DNA of 7,956 nucleotides, taken from positions 1-7,956 of the forward strand of contig JADFLZ010000082.1 in assembly GCA_022564135.1 (NCBI GenBank), given 5' to 3'. The position numbers were made by a program, and so were the translations under genes. Below are positions 6,755-7,956 of the stretch, piece by piece (the first letter of the stretch is position 1; every line of letters begins with the position of its first letter). Under the pieces are notes generated by a model. That model ran no database searches. It was not told where the DNA came from and was given only the letters and a program-made list of their open reading frames with translations. This DNA is from Candidatus Zixiibacteriota bacterium (GTDB lineage: Bacteria > Zixibacteria > MSB-5A5 > GN15 > FEB-12).

Positions 6755-7956
6755 TTATTTGAGCAGTAACATTTTCATTGATTTGGATTCACCGTCTGAA
6801 GTCAGACGATAGAAATAAATACCACTGGCAACATTATCGCCTTTGTTATTTGTACCGTTCCATTCAACTGAATAGTTGCCGGCGCTAAGCGGTCCGTTTA
6901 TCAAAGTACCGGTGAGTTCACCGATGACGTTGTAAATTTCAAGCTTTACATCGGAGCTGTATGTGAGCTCAAAGTCGATGGTTGTGCTCGGATTAAAGGG
7001 ATTGGGATAGTTTTGCTCAAGCGCTATTGAGCTTGGCAAGTTGCCGTTCGGATCGTCGTCTATACCAGCTGCAAAGCCTACTATCAAATCGGCGTTGATA
7101 ACGTTTCCGACCGCTTGAATGTTCTCAAGTGCAATAAAAGAAGTACCGTCAGTATAAGAATCAGAATTCGGCGACGATACGGCATTAAAAGAGGTTACAT
7201 TGCCATTTCCGGGGAAAACATCCCAGCCGTCGCCGTTGTCAATATTTTGGTCCATTTCGAAGAGGCCGTCAGCCTGCTCCAGCGCAACTTTGAAGTGATT
7301 TGCGTTCGTCTGACCGGGATACCATTCTTGAGTATTATCTGACTTGCCTTCATCAATATGCCAGATCATTAATCCCGACTTTTGAATGTATGAATCATAG
7401 CCGATTTTTTGTCTGTTTTCTACCAGAAAATATTCATTACCGATATTTCCCGACGTCCACAGTCTGTAAATGGTTCCGTTTTCATTGACGTTGTTAATAG
7501 CCACGCCGTTTGTATTAGATGTCACATTGGTGGCTGTTGCAAAACCCATCTGAATTCTTGACCAGGCACAGGGATGAGCCGGTGAGCCGCCACCGGGAGA
7601 CGGACCGTTCCAGCTGCCCAATGACATCAGAGCCCAGTTGCCGATTCCGTTAGAGCTGTAATCAGTATCATAAAGGTCAGGCAGGCCGAGTACATGACCC
7701 AATTCGTGGGCATAAACACCAATAGTCATGTCACCGGGAGCAATCCAGAATTCAGGCTGGATAGTATAACTTGAAATCCAGACACCATCTTTGGCCCGGG
7801 GAGTAATGCTCCACTTATGCGACCAGATGTCGTCATTGTTGCCGGAAAATTCGGCGCCAGTTCCGCTGTGAATAACCAGCACTACGTCAACATAGCCGTC
7901 TAAGTCATTATCATATAAAGAGAAATCAACCACGGGGTCAACAGCATCAACCAGGT
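6755..7956 (-). CDS. Secreted M6-family (InhA-like) metalloprotease with T9SS-type C-terminal sorting domain, N-terminus outside the window
   Basis: The last 399 residues of an exported zinc protease are visible; the frame is open through the right edge, so the true start, signal peptide and prodomain are missing. The GTG at 7933 is an internal valine, since coding continues upstream ('LVDAVDPV'). Near the edge is 'DFSLYDNDLDGYVD', a calcium-type motif common before the M6 catalytic core. The zinc site is HELGH at visible residues 83-87 (bases 7694-7708), continuing as HELGHVLGLPDLYD, so D93 is the expected third ligand. A Met-turn-like 'NWALMSLGSWNG' follows (M110). The C-terminus, from about 311, reads 'LEQNYPNPFNPSTTIDFEL' and ends in 'SGIYFYRL...SMKMLLLK'. 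That is the FlgD-Ig-like type A sorting domain recognised by type IX secretion in FCB bacteria. The role is probably extracellular protein degradation. No T9SS component is present in the window, so the export route is inferred from the tag. Confidence 0.93.
   Translation of the reverse strand, partial: LVDAVDPVVDFSLYDNDLDGYVDVVLVIHSGTGAEFSGNNDDIWSHKWSITPRAKDGVWISSYTIQPEFWIAPGDMTIGVYAHELGHVLGLPDLYDTDYSSNGIGNWALMSLGSWNGPSPGGGSPAHPCAWSRIQMGFATATNVTSNTNGVAINNVNENGTIYRLWTSGNIGNEYFLVENRQKIGYDSYIQKSGLMIWHIDEGKSDNTQEWYPGQTNANHFKVALEQADGLFEMDQNIDNGDGWDVFPGNGNVTSFNAVSSPNSDSYTDGTSFIALENIQAVGNVINADLIVGFAAGIDDDPNGNLPSSIALEQNYPNPFNPSTTIDFELTYSSDVKLEIYNVIGELTGTLINGPLSAGNYSVEWNGTNNKGDNVASGIYFYRLTSDGESKSMKMLLLK

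Noticed and set aside
7931..7933. GTG as the true start of the M6 protease
   Set aside because: The frame stays open to the right edge and the codons before it fit the family. An M6 protease also needs a signal peptide and prodomain, which lie outside the window.

Overview
The window looks like a chromosomal segment of a Gram-negative bacterium of the FCB type (Zixibacteria, Calditrichota, Marinimicrobia and relatives). Three things point there: an outer-membrane beta-barrel protein of the Omp85 class; a secreted M6 protease ending in a 'YPNPFNPSTTI' sorting domain, the type typical of FCB exoproteins; and a second secreted protease ending in a paired dockerin of the 'NILDLT..VDYIFRGG' style, which is very common in Zixibacteria-like genomes. 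The phylum is an inference and cannot be fixed from this sequence alone. I saw no mobile element, CRISPR array, tRNA or rRNA.

Layout. Positions 1-2318 (minus strand) hold two overlapping genes of a type II secretion / type IV pilus machine: the inner-membrane platform protein GspF/PilC (cut by the left edge) and its assembly ATPase GspE/PilB. A short intergenic region (2319-2443) carries candidate divergent promoters. Positions 2444-4144 (plus) encode an Omp85-family barrel with a POTRA-like N-terminal region. Positions 4306-6351 (plus) encode a secreted HExxH metalloprotease with a C-terminal dockerin. Positions 6481-6699 (plus) encode a 72-residue zinc-ribbon protein. Positions 6755-7956 (minus) hold the C-terminal part of a secreted M6-family metalloprotease, cut by the right edge. 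No stretch over 300 bases lacks a gene.

How the parts fit. The common theme is the cell envelope and protein export: an ATPase and platform pair that drives pseudopilus or pilus assembly, an outer-membrane insertion or translocation barrel, and two exported metalloproteases with different C-terminal tags. The gene orientations (minus, plus, plus, plus, minus) and the spacing argue against one operon; only gspE-gspF is clearly co-transcribed. I find no convincing new multi-gene system. The points most worth a second look are the two differently tagged proteases, the probable c-di-GMP-binding module on the ATPase, the lone Omp85 protein, and an A-AAA-AAG slippery heptamer early in gspF.
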